From positions 62,001 through 126,000 of the forward strand of contig CACWPL010000001.1 in the NCBI GenBank assembly GCA_902762785.1: a DNA stretch of 64,000 nt, written 5' to 3'. Positions 35,844-44,932 of the stretch are shown here, in pieces. The DNA comes from an uncultured Ruminococcus sp. Its GTDB lineage: Bacteria; Bacillota; Clostridia; Oscillospirales; Ruminococcaceae. The notes beneath the pieces were generated by a model that saw only the letters and a list, made by a program, of their open reading frames with translations, ran no database searches and had not been told where the DNA came from. A program made the translations under genes and the position numbers. Every line of letters starts with the position of its first letter. The stretch's first letter is position 1.

Positions 35844-38780
35844 TCAGGTACCGTTCATCGCGGCGAGCAGGCTGCGCAGACGGATCTTGGCAGCGCCGAG
35901 GTTGTTGATCTCGTCGATCTTGAGCTGGGTGTAGAGCTTGCCGTTGCGCTCGAGGATGCTGCGCACCTCGTCGGTGGTGATGGCGTCGATGCCGCATCCG
36001 AAGCTGACGAGCTGTACGAGCTGCATATCCGGCTGCGTGGTGACATACTGCGCGGCGCGGTAGAGGCGGCTATGGTACGTCCACTGGTTGTGGACATGGA
36101 GGTCAGGCATCTCGCCGAGCGCGGCGACGCTCTCCTCCGTCACGACGGCCAGGCCCAGGCTCGTGATGAGCTTGTGGATGCCGTGGTTGATCTCCTTGTC
36201 GAGGTGGTAGGGGCGGCCGGCGAGGACGATGATCTTGCGGCCCTCGGCGCGTGCCTTGGCGATGTACTCCTGTGCCTTGGCAGCGGTATCCGCGCGGAAG
36301 GCATCGAGCGCCGCATAGGCCGCCTCGAGCGCCGCCGGGATCTTGCCGCCGACATTGTACTTCGCGAGCGTCTTCTTGAGGACCTTGGCCACATGCTTGT
36401 GGTTGTTGAGGTCAAGATACGGATAGTAGAAATTCTCGCTGTTCAGGCCGCTGTGGTTGGCATGCATCAGCTCCGGGTAATATGCCACGACCGGGCAGTT
36501 GAAGTGGTTGCTGGTGTCCGGCTCCTGGAGGTTGAAGCTCATGCACGGCCAGAAGATGAAGTCCACGCCCTTTTCGAGCAGGAGCTCGATGTGGCCGTGG
36601 GCGATCTTGGCGGGGTAGCAGACGGTGTCCGAGGGGATGGTATGCTGTCCCTTGAAGTAGACCTTGCGGTCGCTCTCGCCGGAGATCTCGACGGCAAAGC
36701 CGAGCTTGTGGAAGAAGGTATACCAGAACGGGAGCTGCTCATAATAGCTCAGCACCATCGGCAGACCGACGGTCGCGATGGGACGGGCAGGCTGCGCCTG
36801 CGTCATCTTCATCAGCGACTCATATTTATAGGTATAGAGATCCGGGACCTCATGCTCGCGCTTGATGCCCGCGCCCTTTTCGCAGCGGTTGCCGGAAACG
36901 AAGCGGCCGCCGTCCGAGAAGCGGATGATGTTCAGCGAGCAGTTGGCGGTGCATCCGCCGCAGCGGACGTTCTTGCTGGTGTAGGAGAAGTTCGCGAGCG
37001 CCTCGGGGGAGATGATGCCGCTCGTGGTCTGGCCGTTCAGCGCGGCCTGCTCCTTGGCATAGAGCGCGGCACCGAAGGCGCCCATCAGGCCGGAGATGGC
37101 CGGACGGATGACGCGGCGCCCGATCTCGCGCTCGAAGCAGCGCAGCACAGCGTCGTTCAGGAAGGTACCGCCCTGCACGACGATGTTCTTGCCGAGCTCC
37201 TCGACGCTCTTGGCGCGGATGACCTTATAGATGGCGTTCTTGATGATGGAGGACGACAGGCCGGCGGAGATGTCCTCGACCGTGGCGCCGTCCTTCTGCG
37301 CTTGCTTGACGGAGGAATTCATGAACACGGTGCAGCGCGAGCCGAGCTCTACAGGATGCTTAGCGAACAGGCCCATCTGCGAGAATTCCGCGATGTCATA
37401 GCCCATGGCCATGGCGAAGGTCTGGATGAAGGAGCCGCAGCCGGACGAGCATGCCTCATTGAGCATGATCGAGTCGATGGCGCCGTTCTTGATCTTGAAG
37501 CACTTGATGTCCTGGCCGCCGATGTCGATGATGAAATCGACGTCCGGGCAGAAGAAGGACGCGGCCTTGAAGTGCGCGACCGTCTCCACGATGCCGTGGT
37601 CGACGGAGAGACCGGCCTTGATGAGGTCCTCGCCATAGCCGGTGACGGCGCTGGCGCGGATGTTGAGCTTGGGGTTCTTGTCCTCGTAGATCTGGCGCAG
37701 CTTGGCCGCGATGCGGTCGAGGGGCTGGCCCTCGTTCGAGGCGTAGTGACTATAAAGGAGTCGGCCGTCCTCGGTGATGAGGACGAGCTTGGTCGTGGTC
37801 GAGCCGGAGTCGATGCCGAGGTAGGCGTCGCCCTCATAGGTACGCAGGTCAGCATACTTGAGGTCGCAGCGCTTGTGGCGCTCGACGAACTCTGCATACT
37901 CCTCCTTGGACTGGAAGAGCACATCGCCCGTCACCACATCCGACGCAGCATGAGCATTTTCGACCTTGTCAAGGAGCTGGGCGGCCGTCTTGGGCGGATC
38001 CTGGCTCTGGTCGGCATAGAGCGCCGCACCGAGCGCCACGAACACCGGCGCCTGCTCCGGGAAGATGGCCTGCTCCTCCGAGAGGCCGAGGGTGTCGACG
38101 AAGGCCTTGCGCAGGCCCTTTTGGAAGGACAGCGGGCCGCCGAGGAAGAGGACGTTCCCCTTGATCTCGCGACCCTGTGCCAGGCCGGCGACGGTCTGGT
38201 CGACCACCGCGCGGAAGATGCTGGCAGCCACGTCCTCACGCGCCGCGCCCTGGTTGAGGAGGGGCTGGATGTCGCTCTTGGCGAACACGCCGCAGCGCGA
38301 GGCGATGGGATAGGTCTGGGTCGCACGCAGCGAGGCCTCATCGAGCTCCTGCACGGTGATGCCGAGGAGCGTGGCCATCTGGTCGATGAAGGCGCCGGTG
38401 CCGCCGGCACACGAGCCGTTCATGCGCTGCTCCACGCCGCCGGTGAGGAAGATGATCTTGGCGTCCTCACCGCCGAGCTCGATCACGGTGTCCGCCTCCG
38501 GGTAGCAGGTCTTGACGGCCAGGAACGCCGCATGGACCTCCTGCACGAAGGGGATGTCTGCCGCATTGGCAAGGCCGAGGCCGGCCGAGCCCGCCATGGC
38601 CGTGCGGAACTGGACGTCCGGGAACTTGTCGCGGATGTCCGCGAGCTGCCCGGCGACGGTCTCCTTTACTTTAGAAAAATGCCGCTGGTACGCGGAATGC
38701 AGGATCTCCCCGTTCTCGTTACAGACAACGGTCTTGACGGTCGTCGATCCCACGTCGATGCCCAGAGCGTATGTTTTCAT
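35844..38780 (-). CDS. Double-activase (BcrA/BadF/BadG/HgdC) plus DUF2229 protein
   Basis: A 978-residue protein with two ASKHA ATPase domains of the type that feeds electrons to 2-hydroxyacyl-CoA dehydratases. Domain 1 (about 1-265) begins YALGIDVGSTTVKTVV and has NGSCAGGTGAF with the cluster-binding Cys; domain 2 (about 320-580) begins YLGIDSGSTTTKLVL and has NEACSSGCGSF. The DUF2229 region follows from about 640, starting near VRCGGCTANCSLN. In many Clostridia this protein continues into a C-terminal part of about 400 residues; here that part is a separate gene (34496-35779). No dehydratase subunits are nearby. GGAGGG precedes the ATG. Confidence 0.88.
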   Translation of the reverse strand: MKTYALGIDVGSTTVKTVVCNENGEILHSAYQRHFSKVKETVAGQLADIRDKFPDVQFRTAMAGSAGLGLANAADIPFVQEVHAAFLAVKTCYPEADTVIELGGEDAKIIFLTGGVEQRMNGSCAGGTGAFIDQMATLLGITVQELDEASLRATQTYPIASRCGVFAKSDIQPLLNQGAAREDVAASIFRAVVDQTVAGLAQGREIKGNVLFLGGPLSFQKGLRKAFVDTLGLSEEQAIFPEQAPVFVALGAALYADQSQDPPKTAAQLLDKVENAHAASDVVTGDVLFQSKEEYAEFVERHKRCDLKYADLRTYEGDAYLGIDSGSTTTKLVLITEDGRLLYSHYASNEGQPLDRIAAKLRQIYEDKNPKLNIRASAVTGYGEDLIKAGLSVDHGIVETVAHFKAASFFCPDVDFIIDIGGQDIKCFKIKNGAIDSIMLNEACSSGCGSFIQTFAMAMGYDIAEFSQMGLFAKHPVELGSRCTVFMNSSVKQAQKDGATVEDISAGLSSSIIKNAIYKVIRAKSVEELGKNIVVQGGTFLNDAVLRCFEREIGRRVIRPAISGLMGAFGAALYAKEQAALNGQTTSGIISPEALANFSYTSKNVRCGGCTANCSLNIIRFSDGGRFVSGNRCEKGAGIKREHEVPDLYTYKYESLMKMTQAQPARPIATVGLPMVLSYYEQLPFWYTFFHKLGFAVEISGESDRKVYFKGQHTIPSDTVCYPAKIAHGHIELLLEKGVDFIFWPCMSFNLQEPDTSNHFNCPVVAYYPELMHANHSGLNSENFYYPYLDLNNHKHVAKVLKKTLAKYNVGGKIPAALEAAYAALDAFRADTAAKAQEYIAKARAEGRKIIVLAGRPYHLDKEINHGIHKLITSLGLAVVTEESVAALGEMPDLHVHNQWTYHSRLYRAAQYVTTQPDMQLVQLVSFGCGIDAITTDEVRSILERNGKLYTQLKIDEINNLGAAKIRLRSLLAAMNGT

Positions 38781-38892
38781 GTGGTCCCTCCAATTATAAA
38801 AAAGCCAAAAAACGCTGCTGTCCCCTGCTTGGATGATCCGATCTTGTGGGGCTCTTATCTAGTAAGTGCCGCAGCGCTCGCTTTCGTTACAC

Positions 38893-38922
38893 AAAAAATG
38901 ACCGCGTGACCAACTTTCACGC
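38893..38922 (-). terminator. Weak terminator after alr
   Basis: A 6-bp stem (38904-38909 with 38917-38922) followed on the minus strand by GGUCAUUUUUU. It sits 29 bases after the alr stop. Confidence 0.45.
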
Positions 38923-38950
38923 AGGAAACGGCAGGAATCGCCGTGATACG

Positions 38951-40123
38951 TCAAAAAAGGCTGTCCTCGTGGATGAGACGGCCGTCCTCCAGGAACATGC
39001 GCGGGACGCGCTTGGAGATGCCGCAGACCACCTCATAGCCGATGGTCCCGATCAGGCCGGCGACCTCGTCGGCGGTGATGGTCTCGCCGCCGTCCGTGCC
39101 GATGAGGGTCACGACGGCGCCGATCTCGGCCTCCGGGGCATCGGTCACGTCGATCATCATCTGGTCCATGCAGACGCGCCCGGTGATCGGGCAGCGCACG
39201 CCGCCCACGATCACCTCGCCGCGGTTCGAGAGCGCGCGGCTGTAGCCGTCGGCATAGCCGATGGTGACGGTCGCGATGCGCCGCGCGGACGGGGCACGGT
39301 AGGTGCGCCCATAGCTCACGCAGGTGCCGGCCGGCACGGTCTTGATGTGACTGATCCGCGAACGGAAGGACAGCACCGGCTCGAGGGCGAGCGGCACGGG
39401 CAGCGCAGCGTTCGGCATCAGGCCATAGAGGATGATGCCCGCACGCGCCACGGTGCTGCGCGGGTCATTGCGGTAGAGGATGGCGGCACTGTTCATGCAG
39501 TGGACATGGCGCAGCTCTGCGCCGGACGCCCGCAGGAAATCGGCCGCGCGGAAGATGGCGTCGGACTGCGCCTCGGTGTATGCCTTGTGGTCGGGGGCGT
39601 CCTCATCGGCCACGGCGAAGTGGGTGAACACGCCCTCGATCTGGAGGCGCGGCTGGGCAAGGATGCTCGTGAGCGCGGCCTGACAGGCTGCCTCGTCGTT
39701 CGTCTGCACGCCGATACGGCCCATGCCGGTATCGAGCGCGATGTGGCAGCGGACGGGACATCCCGGCTGCGCGAAGTCCGAGAGCGCCTTGGCGTGGTCG
39801 GGCGAGACGATCGTTTGCAGGATGCTGTTCTCGGCCAGCATGGGGGCACATTCCGGGGCGGTGTAGCCCAGGATCAGGATCTCTCCCTCCGGGCACCAGC
39901 GGCGGACACGGACGGCCTCCTCGAAGCTGGAGACGGCGTAGAATCGCACGCCGCACTCATACAGGCGGCGGCAGACGAACTCCTCTCCATGGCCATAGGC
40001 ATCGGCCTTGACCACGGCGCAGAACTCCGTAGTATCGGCCAGCACGGCGCGGATGGCGTCCACATTGTGCGCCAAAGCGTCGAGCGAGATCTCCGCCCAG
40101 GCACGCTGACGGTATTGCATCAT
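38951..40123 (-). CDS. alr: Alanine racemase
   Basis: A PLP enzyme that makes D-alanine for peptidoglycan. The 390-residue length is normal. Lys39 in AVVKADAYGHG binds PLP; the second half has TIGYADGYSRALSNRG with the catalytic Tyr, and GRVCMDQMMIDVT, the signature that closes the active site. An AGAGGG site precedes ATG 40123 (a second ATG follows at once). It stands alone between the activase gene and a divergent SLOG-family gene. I see no Van-type membrane domain, so it is the housekeeping enzyme. Confidence 0.95.
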   Translation of the reverse strand: MMQYRQRAWAEISLDALAHNVDAIRAVLADTTEFCAVVKADAYGHGEEFVCRRLYECGVRFYAVSSFEEAVRVRRWCPEGEILILGYTAPECAPMLAENSILQTIVSPDHAKALSDFAQPGCPVRCHIALDTGMGRIGVQTNDEAACQAALTSILAQPRLQIEGVFTHFAVADEDAPDHKAYTEAQSDAIFRAADFLRASGAELRHVHCMNSAAILYRNDPRSTVARAGIILYGLMPNAALPVPLALEPVLSFRSRISHIKTVPAGTCVSYGRTYRAPSARRIATVTIGYADGYSRALSNRGEVIVGGVRCPITGRVCMDQMMIDVTDAPEAEIGAVVTLIGTDGGETITADEVAGLIGTIGYEVVCGISKRVPRMFLEDGRLIHEDSLF

Positions 40124-40266
40124 GTCGATCCCTCTTTCTCTTGGTCTGGTCTCTCTTATCGGCTCCTGTATCCCCTCCCGCCGCCCATCGGGGCGCGGAA
40201 TGGTTTCAGTTTGGTTGCTAAAATGATACAGAAATGTAATAATTTTGAAAAAATGCCCTTTTGCAC

Positions 40267-40295
40267 TTGTAGTTTTTCGTGAGATATGCTATAAT
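40267..40295 (+). promoter_or_regulatory. Sigma-A promoter of the SLOG-family gene
   Basis: TTGTAG (40267-40272) and TATAAT (40290-40295), 17-bp spacer, extended -10 TGC. The weak -35 is offset by the extended -10. Confidence 0.75.
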
Positions 40296-40341
40296 GTAAT
40301 TGTTTGAGACGCCTTGTTCGCGTCACATGGGAGGGCATCAT

Positions 40342-40947
40342 ATGGTATGGCGATCAACGATCCGGCGGCATCCTGCCATGCAGGACGTGCCGTGGGCAAT
40401 GACCCTTTGCTTCACCGGCCACCGGCCGGAGGGGCTGCCGCAGCTTCCGGAGACGCGCGCCGCGCTCGACGCCGCGCTCGGCTATCGCATCGAGCGGGCA
40501 CTGGAGATGGGCTTCACCCACTTCCTCGTCGGGATGGCGGACGGCATCGACTATATGGCGGCCATGCATCTGTTCCGGCTCCGTGCGAAGTATCCCGGGC
40601 TCTGCGTGATCGGGGCGGTCCCCGGTCCTGACCATGCGGAATGCTATCGCCGCAGCGGCTACGATATGTCGCATCTGGAGGCCGTGCTCGCGGGCGCCGA
40701 CATGACAGTGACGCTCGACGGTGACTGCCTGCACCGCGCAAGCAGCGCGTATCTCGGGCGCGACCGCTTCATGGTCGAGAACGCCTCGGCGATCATCGCG
40801 GTCTGCTCGGAGCGCCGCAGCGGGTCGCTGTCCACGTTTCGGATGGCGCTCGAAAAAAAGCTGGCGTACTGCCGCCTGTTCCCGTATCCGCCGGACGGCA
40901 CGCTGCCGTCCCCGCAGGATTGGCCTGCCGACTGCTACGGGCTCTAG
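40342..40947 (+). CDS. SLOG family protein (DUF1273/YpsA-like)
   Basis: A 201-residue protein of the SLOG (YpsA) group, Rossmann-like proteins proposed to bind nucleotide-derived ligands. LCFTGHRPEGLPQ near residue 23 is the family signature, and FLVGMADGIDYMAA forms the next glycine loop. B. subtilis YpsA has been linked to cell division, but the ligand is unknown. The start at 40342 is chosen over 40300 because GGGAGG (40329-40334) is well placed and the promoter's start site would fall at about 40302. Confidence 0.82.
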   Translation: MVWRSTIRRHPAMQDVPWAMTLCFTGHRPEGLPQLPETRAALDAALGYRIERALEMGFTHFLVGMADGIDYMAAMHLFRLRAKYPGLCVIGAVPGPDHAECYRRSGYDMSHLEAVLAGADMTVTLDGDCLHRASSAYLGRDRFMVENASAIIAVCSERRSGSLSTFRMALEKKLAYCRLFPYPPDGTLPSPQDWPADCYGL

Positions 40948-41073
40948 GCGCCTGCCGCATACCATACACTTTTATATTATAACACTTCTTTTTCAAAAAA
41001 GCAAGTGCTTGCATAAAACTTTCAAAATTTCTGACTGCCGCCGCGAGGGCGGCGCGATCGAAGGAGGATCCCC

Positions 41074-42003
41074 ATGGCAAAGCGTAAGAAGAAGGGACAT
41101 GTCGCCATCCCGTTTTTGGTGGCGCTGCTGATCGGCATCTTGGTCATCGGCGGCATCGCGATGTACCTGTTCCGTCTGATCGGACTGAACGACGTCAATG
41201 TCGTGCCGATGAAGGAGAGCATCGTCGTCCCCACAGAATCCGACAATATGACGCTCCTCTTCGTCCTCGATGAGGAGAGCGACCCCAAGCCCGTCACCAT
41301 TTTGGTCGCACGCGTGCTGCCTGCGGAGAAGAAGATCGTGCTGCTCTCCTTCCCGTCGAACACGCTCTGCGCCGTCGACGGCCGCACGGACACCCTCGCC
41401 GGCTACTACACCTCCGGCGGCATCAATACCCTGAAGAACGCCATCCAGACCGAGTCCGGCATCGTCGTCGACCGCTACATGATCCTGGATTCCGAGGCGT
41501 TCCAGAAGATCTGCAACATCTACACCGGCGTCTACTACACCGTCCCCTCCGGCACCAAGGGCTTCAGCGACAGCGCCGAGCCCCAGTACCTCGGGCCGGG
41601 GCAGATGGAGAAGCTCGTGACCTATCCGTTCTTCACGCGCGGTGAGACCGAGCGCAGCGCCGTCGTCGCCGACATCATCTGCGAGATGATCAACCAGACC
41701 GACCACGACCGCATCGTGTCCTCCATGGACAACAACTTCAAGATCCTGGTCAACATGGCCGACACCGACATCACCTCCATCGACTACAGCAACGAGCGCA
41801 CCGCCCTCAAGTACCTCTACACCTACGGCAAGCGCATCGCGTCCTTCCGCATCGCCACCGGCACCTCCGGCGAGGAGGACGAGGACGTCTTCCTCCTCAA
41901 GTCCGATTTCTATCAGACGGTCGAGGACGTCTTCGGCACGCCCGGCGCTACCGCCGCCCCGCCCGCAGAGGGCGAGACGGACGGAGAGAACGGGGAGGAA
42001 TGA
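41074..42003 (+). CDS. LytR-CpsA-Psr (LCP)-like membrane protein, degenerate
   Basis: A 309-residue protein with an N-terminal membrane helix (about 11-34) and an extracellular LCP-like domain (about 58-235). LCP enzymes attach wall teichoic acids and other glycopolymers to peptidoglycan. The fold order is seen in LLFVLDEESD, VLPAEKKIVLLSFPSNT and GGINTLKNAIQTESGIVVD, but the usual SIPRDT-type segment reads SFPSNT (92-97), so the catalytic arginine and aspartate are missing. It may be a non-enzymatic relative. The acidic tail (residues about 285-309) is disordered. AAGGAGGA precedes the ATG; the stop overlaps tatD as ATGA. Confidence 0.8.
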   Translation: MAKRKKKGHVAIPFLVALLIGILVIGGIAMYLFRLIGLNDVNVVPMKESIVVPTESDNMTLLFVLDEESDPKPVTILVARVLPAEKKIVLLSFPSNTLCAVDGRTDTLAGYYTSGGINTLKNAIQTESGIVVDRYMILDSEAFQKICNIYTGVYYTVPSGTKGFSDSAEPQYLGPGQMEKLVTYPFFTRGETERSAVVADIICEMINQTDHDRIVSSMDNNFKILVNMADTDITSIDYSNERTALKYLYTYGKRIASFRIATGTSGEEDEDVFLLKSDFYQTVEDVFGTPGATAAPPAEGETDGENGEE

Positions 42004-42785
42004 CCGTGGAGGGGCGCTATACCAACATTTTCGACACCCACGCCCACTACACCGACCCCGCCTTCGATGCTGACCGCGACGAGCTCCTTGCCGCCCTGCC
42101 TGCCGCAGGCGTGCGCTATGTGATGCTCGCCGGCTGCGACGACCGTGACGGGGAGGCCAACCCCCAGCTCGCCGCCAGGTATGACTGGATGTACGCCTCC
42201 AGCGGGATCCATCCCACGCGTCTGCGCCATGCAGAGCCCGGCTGGCTCGACCGGCTCGCACAGCGCTTCGAGCGTTACCCAAAGCTGATCGCCCTCGGGG
42301 AGATCGGCCTCGACTATCACCGTAACAGAAAGGACATCGAGGAGCAGAAGGACTGCTTCCGCCGTCAGCTCGAGCTGGCGCGGGACCTCGACCTGCCCGT
42401 CATCCTCCACATCCGCGAGGCGCTCGGGGACGCCATCGAGATCCTCCGGCACTACCGCCCGCGCGGCGTGGCGCATTGCTTTAGCTGGGCGCCCGAGGTC
42501 GCCAGGGAGCTGACCGACATGGGGCTCTACCTCGGCATCGGCGGTGCGTTGACCTTCGAGAATGCCCGTAAGGTCGTCGATTCGATGAAGGTCCTCCCGC
42601 TCGACCGCATGGTCCTCGAGACGGACTGCCCCTATCTCGCGCCTGTCCCCCACCGGGGCGAGCGCTGCGACAGCCGCATGATCGCGGTCACGGCCGAGCG
42701 CGCCGCCGCCATCCGCGGCATCGACACCCAACAGCTCATCGACCAATGCTGCGAGAACGCCAAGGTCCTCTACGGCATCGCTTGA
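42000..42785 (+). CDS. tatD: TatD family metal-dependent hydrolase (DNase)
   Basis: TatD enzymes are 3'-5' nucleases and possible D-aminoacyl-tRNA or quality-control hydrolases with a TIM-barrel fold. The 261 residues carry the full metal set: FDTHAHY (near 11), ALGEIGLDYH (Glu), LHIREA, VAHCFS and ETDCPYL (Asp). It overlaps the LCP gene by 4 bases (ATGA). The usual clostridial neighbours metG and rsmA are not here. Confidence 0.94.
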   Translation: MTVEGRYTNIFDTHAHYTDPAFDADRDELLAALPAAGVRYVMLAGCDDRDGEANPQLAARYDWMYASSGIHPTRLRHAEPGWLDRLAQRFERYPKLIALGEIGLDYHRNRKDIEEQKDCFRRQLELARDLDLPVILHIREALGDAIEILRHYRPRGVAHCFSWAPEVARELTDMGLYLGIGGALTFENARKVVDSMKVLPLDRMVLETDCPYLAPVPHRGERCDSRMIAVTAERAAAIRGIDTQQLIDQCCENAKVLYGIA

Positions 42786-42790
42786 CTCCG

Positions 42791-42822
42791 CAGGGACGCT
42801 TTTCGGAGCGTCCCTGTTCTTG
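42791..42822 (+). terminator. Probable terminator after tatD
   Basis: A perfect 10-bp stem (42791-42800 with 42807-42816) followed by UUCUUGU; the U run is weak. Confidence 0.55.
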
Positions 42823-42845
42823 TACCCTTTGAAAGGAGATAGGAT

Positions 42846-43532
42846 ATGATCTATCTGATCGAGGACGATGACGGCATCCGGGAGCTGGTCGTCTACACGC
42901 TCTGCGGCGCCGATCTCGAGACGGTCGGCTTTGAGCGCCCGAGCGCGTTCTGGGAGGCGATGGCGCAGCGCCGTCCTGCGCTGATCCTGCTGGACATCAT
43001 GCTCCCCGAGGAGGACGGCCTCGCGATCCTGCGCCGTCTGCGTGCCTCGTCCGAGACCGCCGGCATCCCCGTCATGATGCTCACGGCCAAGGTGAGCGAA
43101 TATGATAAGGTCATCGGCCTTGACCTCGGCGCGGACGACTACCTCCCCAAGCCCTTCGGCATGATGGAGCTGATCGCCCGCGTCCGCGCGCTTTTGCGCC
43201 GTGCGCAGCGGGAGACGCAGGAGCCGGAGGGCTACTCCATGGGCAGTCTCTATGTCAGCCCGGAGCGCCACATCGTCCGCGTGGAGGGGCGGGACGTGAC
43301 CTTGACCTTCAAGGAGTTCGAGATGCTCGTGCTGCTCTTCCGCAACCGGGGCATGGTCCTCACCCGCGACCAGTTCCTCAACGAGGTCTGGGGCTATGCG
43401 TTCGACGGAGAGAACCGCACGGTCGATGTCCACATCCGCACGCTGCGCCAGAAGCTCGGCGATGCCGGCCGCTGCATCCACACGATCCGCGGCATCGGCT
43501 ACAAGCTGGAGGAGCCTGCCGATGAGGACTGA
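42846..43532 (+). CDS. OmpR/PhoB-family response regulator (second)
   Basis: A 228-residue regulator with receiver signatures EDDDGIRE (near 5), phosphorylated Asp50 in LLDIMLPE, MLTAK and PKPFG, then the winged helix ending IRGIGYKLEEPADED. AAAGGAG lies upstream. The kinase gene overlaps it by 11 bases. The pair resembles PhoB/PhoR. A Na/Pi transporter with a PhoU-like domain lies 4 kb away, but I see no Pho box, so a phosphate role is only a possibility. Confidence 0.93.
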   Translation: MIYLIEDDDGIRELVVYTLCGADLETVGFERPSAFWEAMAQRRPALILLDIMLPEEDGLAILRRLRASSETAGIPVMMLTAKVSEYDKVIGLDLGADDYLPKPFGMMELIARVRALLRRAQRETQEPEGYSMGSLYVSPERHIVRVEGRDVTLTFKEFEMLVLLFRNRGMVLTRDQFLNEVWGYAFDGENRTVDVHIRTLRQKLGDAGRCIHTIRGIGYKLEEPADED

Positions 43533-44892
43533 ACTGACCCGCCGCATCTTCATCGCCTGCATGGTCGTCTTCGTGCTGACGATCGGACTGCTTGGCTTCT
43601 TGACCGACCGCTATCTCTACCGGGAGGACATGCAGGCGCTCAGGGAGGAGACGAGCTATTTTGCCGCCATCATCGACGCGAACGGCCTCGGCGTCCTCCC
43701 GCATACGCCCGCCGAGGCCAATGCGCGCGTCACCGTGGTCGACCGCGAGGGCGTCGTCCTCTACGACAGCAGCCACGACCCCAAGACCCTCGGCAGCCAC
43801 GCCGCCCGTGAGGAGATCCGCGAGGCCTTCCTGAACGGCACCGGCGAGTCGAGCCGCTATTCCGACACGGCCATGCAGAAAACGGCCTATTATGCCGTCC
43901 GTCTCCGGGACGGGGGCGTCGTCCGGGTGTCGCGGACACAGGACACGGTGCTGCGGCTCGCCGTGCAGATGCTCGGGCCGATGCTGTTGCTGGTGGTCAT
44001 CATGGTGCTCATCTCGATCTGGATGGCCGCACGCTCCTCGAAGCGCATCGTGCAGCCGATCGACGCCATGGACGTCGAGAACCCGGACGACCGCGGCATT
44101 TATGACGAGATGAAGCCCTTCGTGCGCCGTCTCATCAGCCAGAACCAGCAGATCTATCACCAGATGGCCGCCCTCCGCGAGGAGCACCGCAAGCAGGACA
44201 CCATCCGCCGGGAGTTCACCGCGAACGTCTCCCACGAGCTGAAGACGCCGCTGACGTCCATCTCCGGCTTTGCGGAGCTGATCCGCAGCGGCATGGCCAA
44301 GGAGGCCGACATCCCCCATTTTGCGGACAATATCTACCGCGAGGCACAGCGCCTGATCGAGCTGGTGAACGACATCCTCCGCCTCTCCCGTCTCGAGGAC
44401 CCGGACGTCCGGCAGACGGAGCGGGAGGACGTGGAGCTGCTCGCGCTCTGCCGCGGCGTGGCCGACCGTCTCATGCTCGCGGCTGAGCAGGCGGACGTCA
44501 CCCTCACCTGCACCGGCACGCCTGTGACCGTCCGCGCGACGGCGCTCACGCTCGAGGAGAGCGTCTACAATGTCTGCGACAATGCCGTGAAATATAGCCG
44601 CAGCGGCGGCCATGTGGACGTGACGGTCGGCGTCGAGGATGGGATGGCGGTCGTGCGCGTCAAGGATGACGGCATCGGCATCCCCGCGGCCGACCGCGAG
44701 CGTGTGTTCGAGCGGTTCTACCGGGTCAACAAGAGCCATTCCAAGGAGGTCGGCGGTACCGGCCTTGGTCTCTCCATCGTCAAGCACGCGATGGCGCGTC
44801 TCGGCGGCACGGTCGAGCTGCACAGCGCCCTCGGCGTCGGCACGGAGGTCGTGCTGCGCGTGCCGATCATCGAAAAAACGGAAAAAGCATAA
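43522..44892 (+). CDS. Sensor histidine kinase (PhoR-like)
   Basis: A 456-residue kinase with membrane helices at about 9-28 and 155-175 and an extracellular PAS-like sensor of about 125 residues (VVDREGVVLYDSSHDPKTL, partial). The HAMP region is short. HisKA carries His238 in NVSHELKTPLTSISG, and the ATPase domain has NVCDNAVKYS, VKDDGIGIP and GTGLGLSIVKH. The extracellular phrase ending in SHDPKTLGSHAAREEI is typical of clostridial PhoR-type kinases. The start overlaps the regulator gene. Confidence 0.93.
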   Translation: MRTELTRRIFIACMVVFVLTIGLLGFLTDRYLYREDMQALREETSYFAAIIDANGLGVLPHTPAEANARVTVVDREGVVLYDSSHDPKTLGSHAAREEIREAFLNGTGESSRYSDTAMQKTAYYAVRLRDGGVVRVSRTQDTVLRLAVQMLGPMLLLVVIMVLISIWMAARSSKRIVQPIDAMDVENPDDRGIYDEMKPFVRRLISQNQQIYHQMAALREEHRKQDTIRREFTANVSHELKTPLTSISGFAELIRSGMAKEADIPHFADNIYREAQRLIELVNDILRLSRLEDPDVRQTEREDVELLALCRGVADRLMLAAEQADVTLTCTGTPVTVRATALTLEESVYNVCDNAVKYSRSGGHVDVTVGVEDGMAVVRVKDDGIGIPAADRERVFERFYRVNKSHSKEVGGTGLGLSIVKHAMARLGGTVELHSALGVGTEVVLRVPIIEKTEKA

Positions 44893-44895
44893 GAT

Positions 44896-44926
44896 ACCGC
44901 CTCCCCTGATGCACAGGGGAGGCGGT
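44896..44926. terminator. Hairpin terminator between the kinase and the convergent P-loop gene
   Basis: A perfect 13-bp stem (44896-44908 with 44914-44926) with a five-base loop; U-rich bases follow on the plus strand (CUAUGUUUAUU) and AUCUUAUG on the minus. Confidence 0.75.
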
Positions 44927-44932
44927 CTATGT

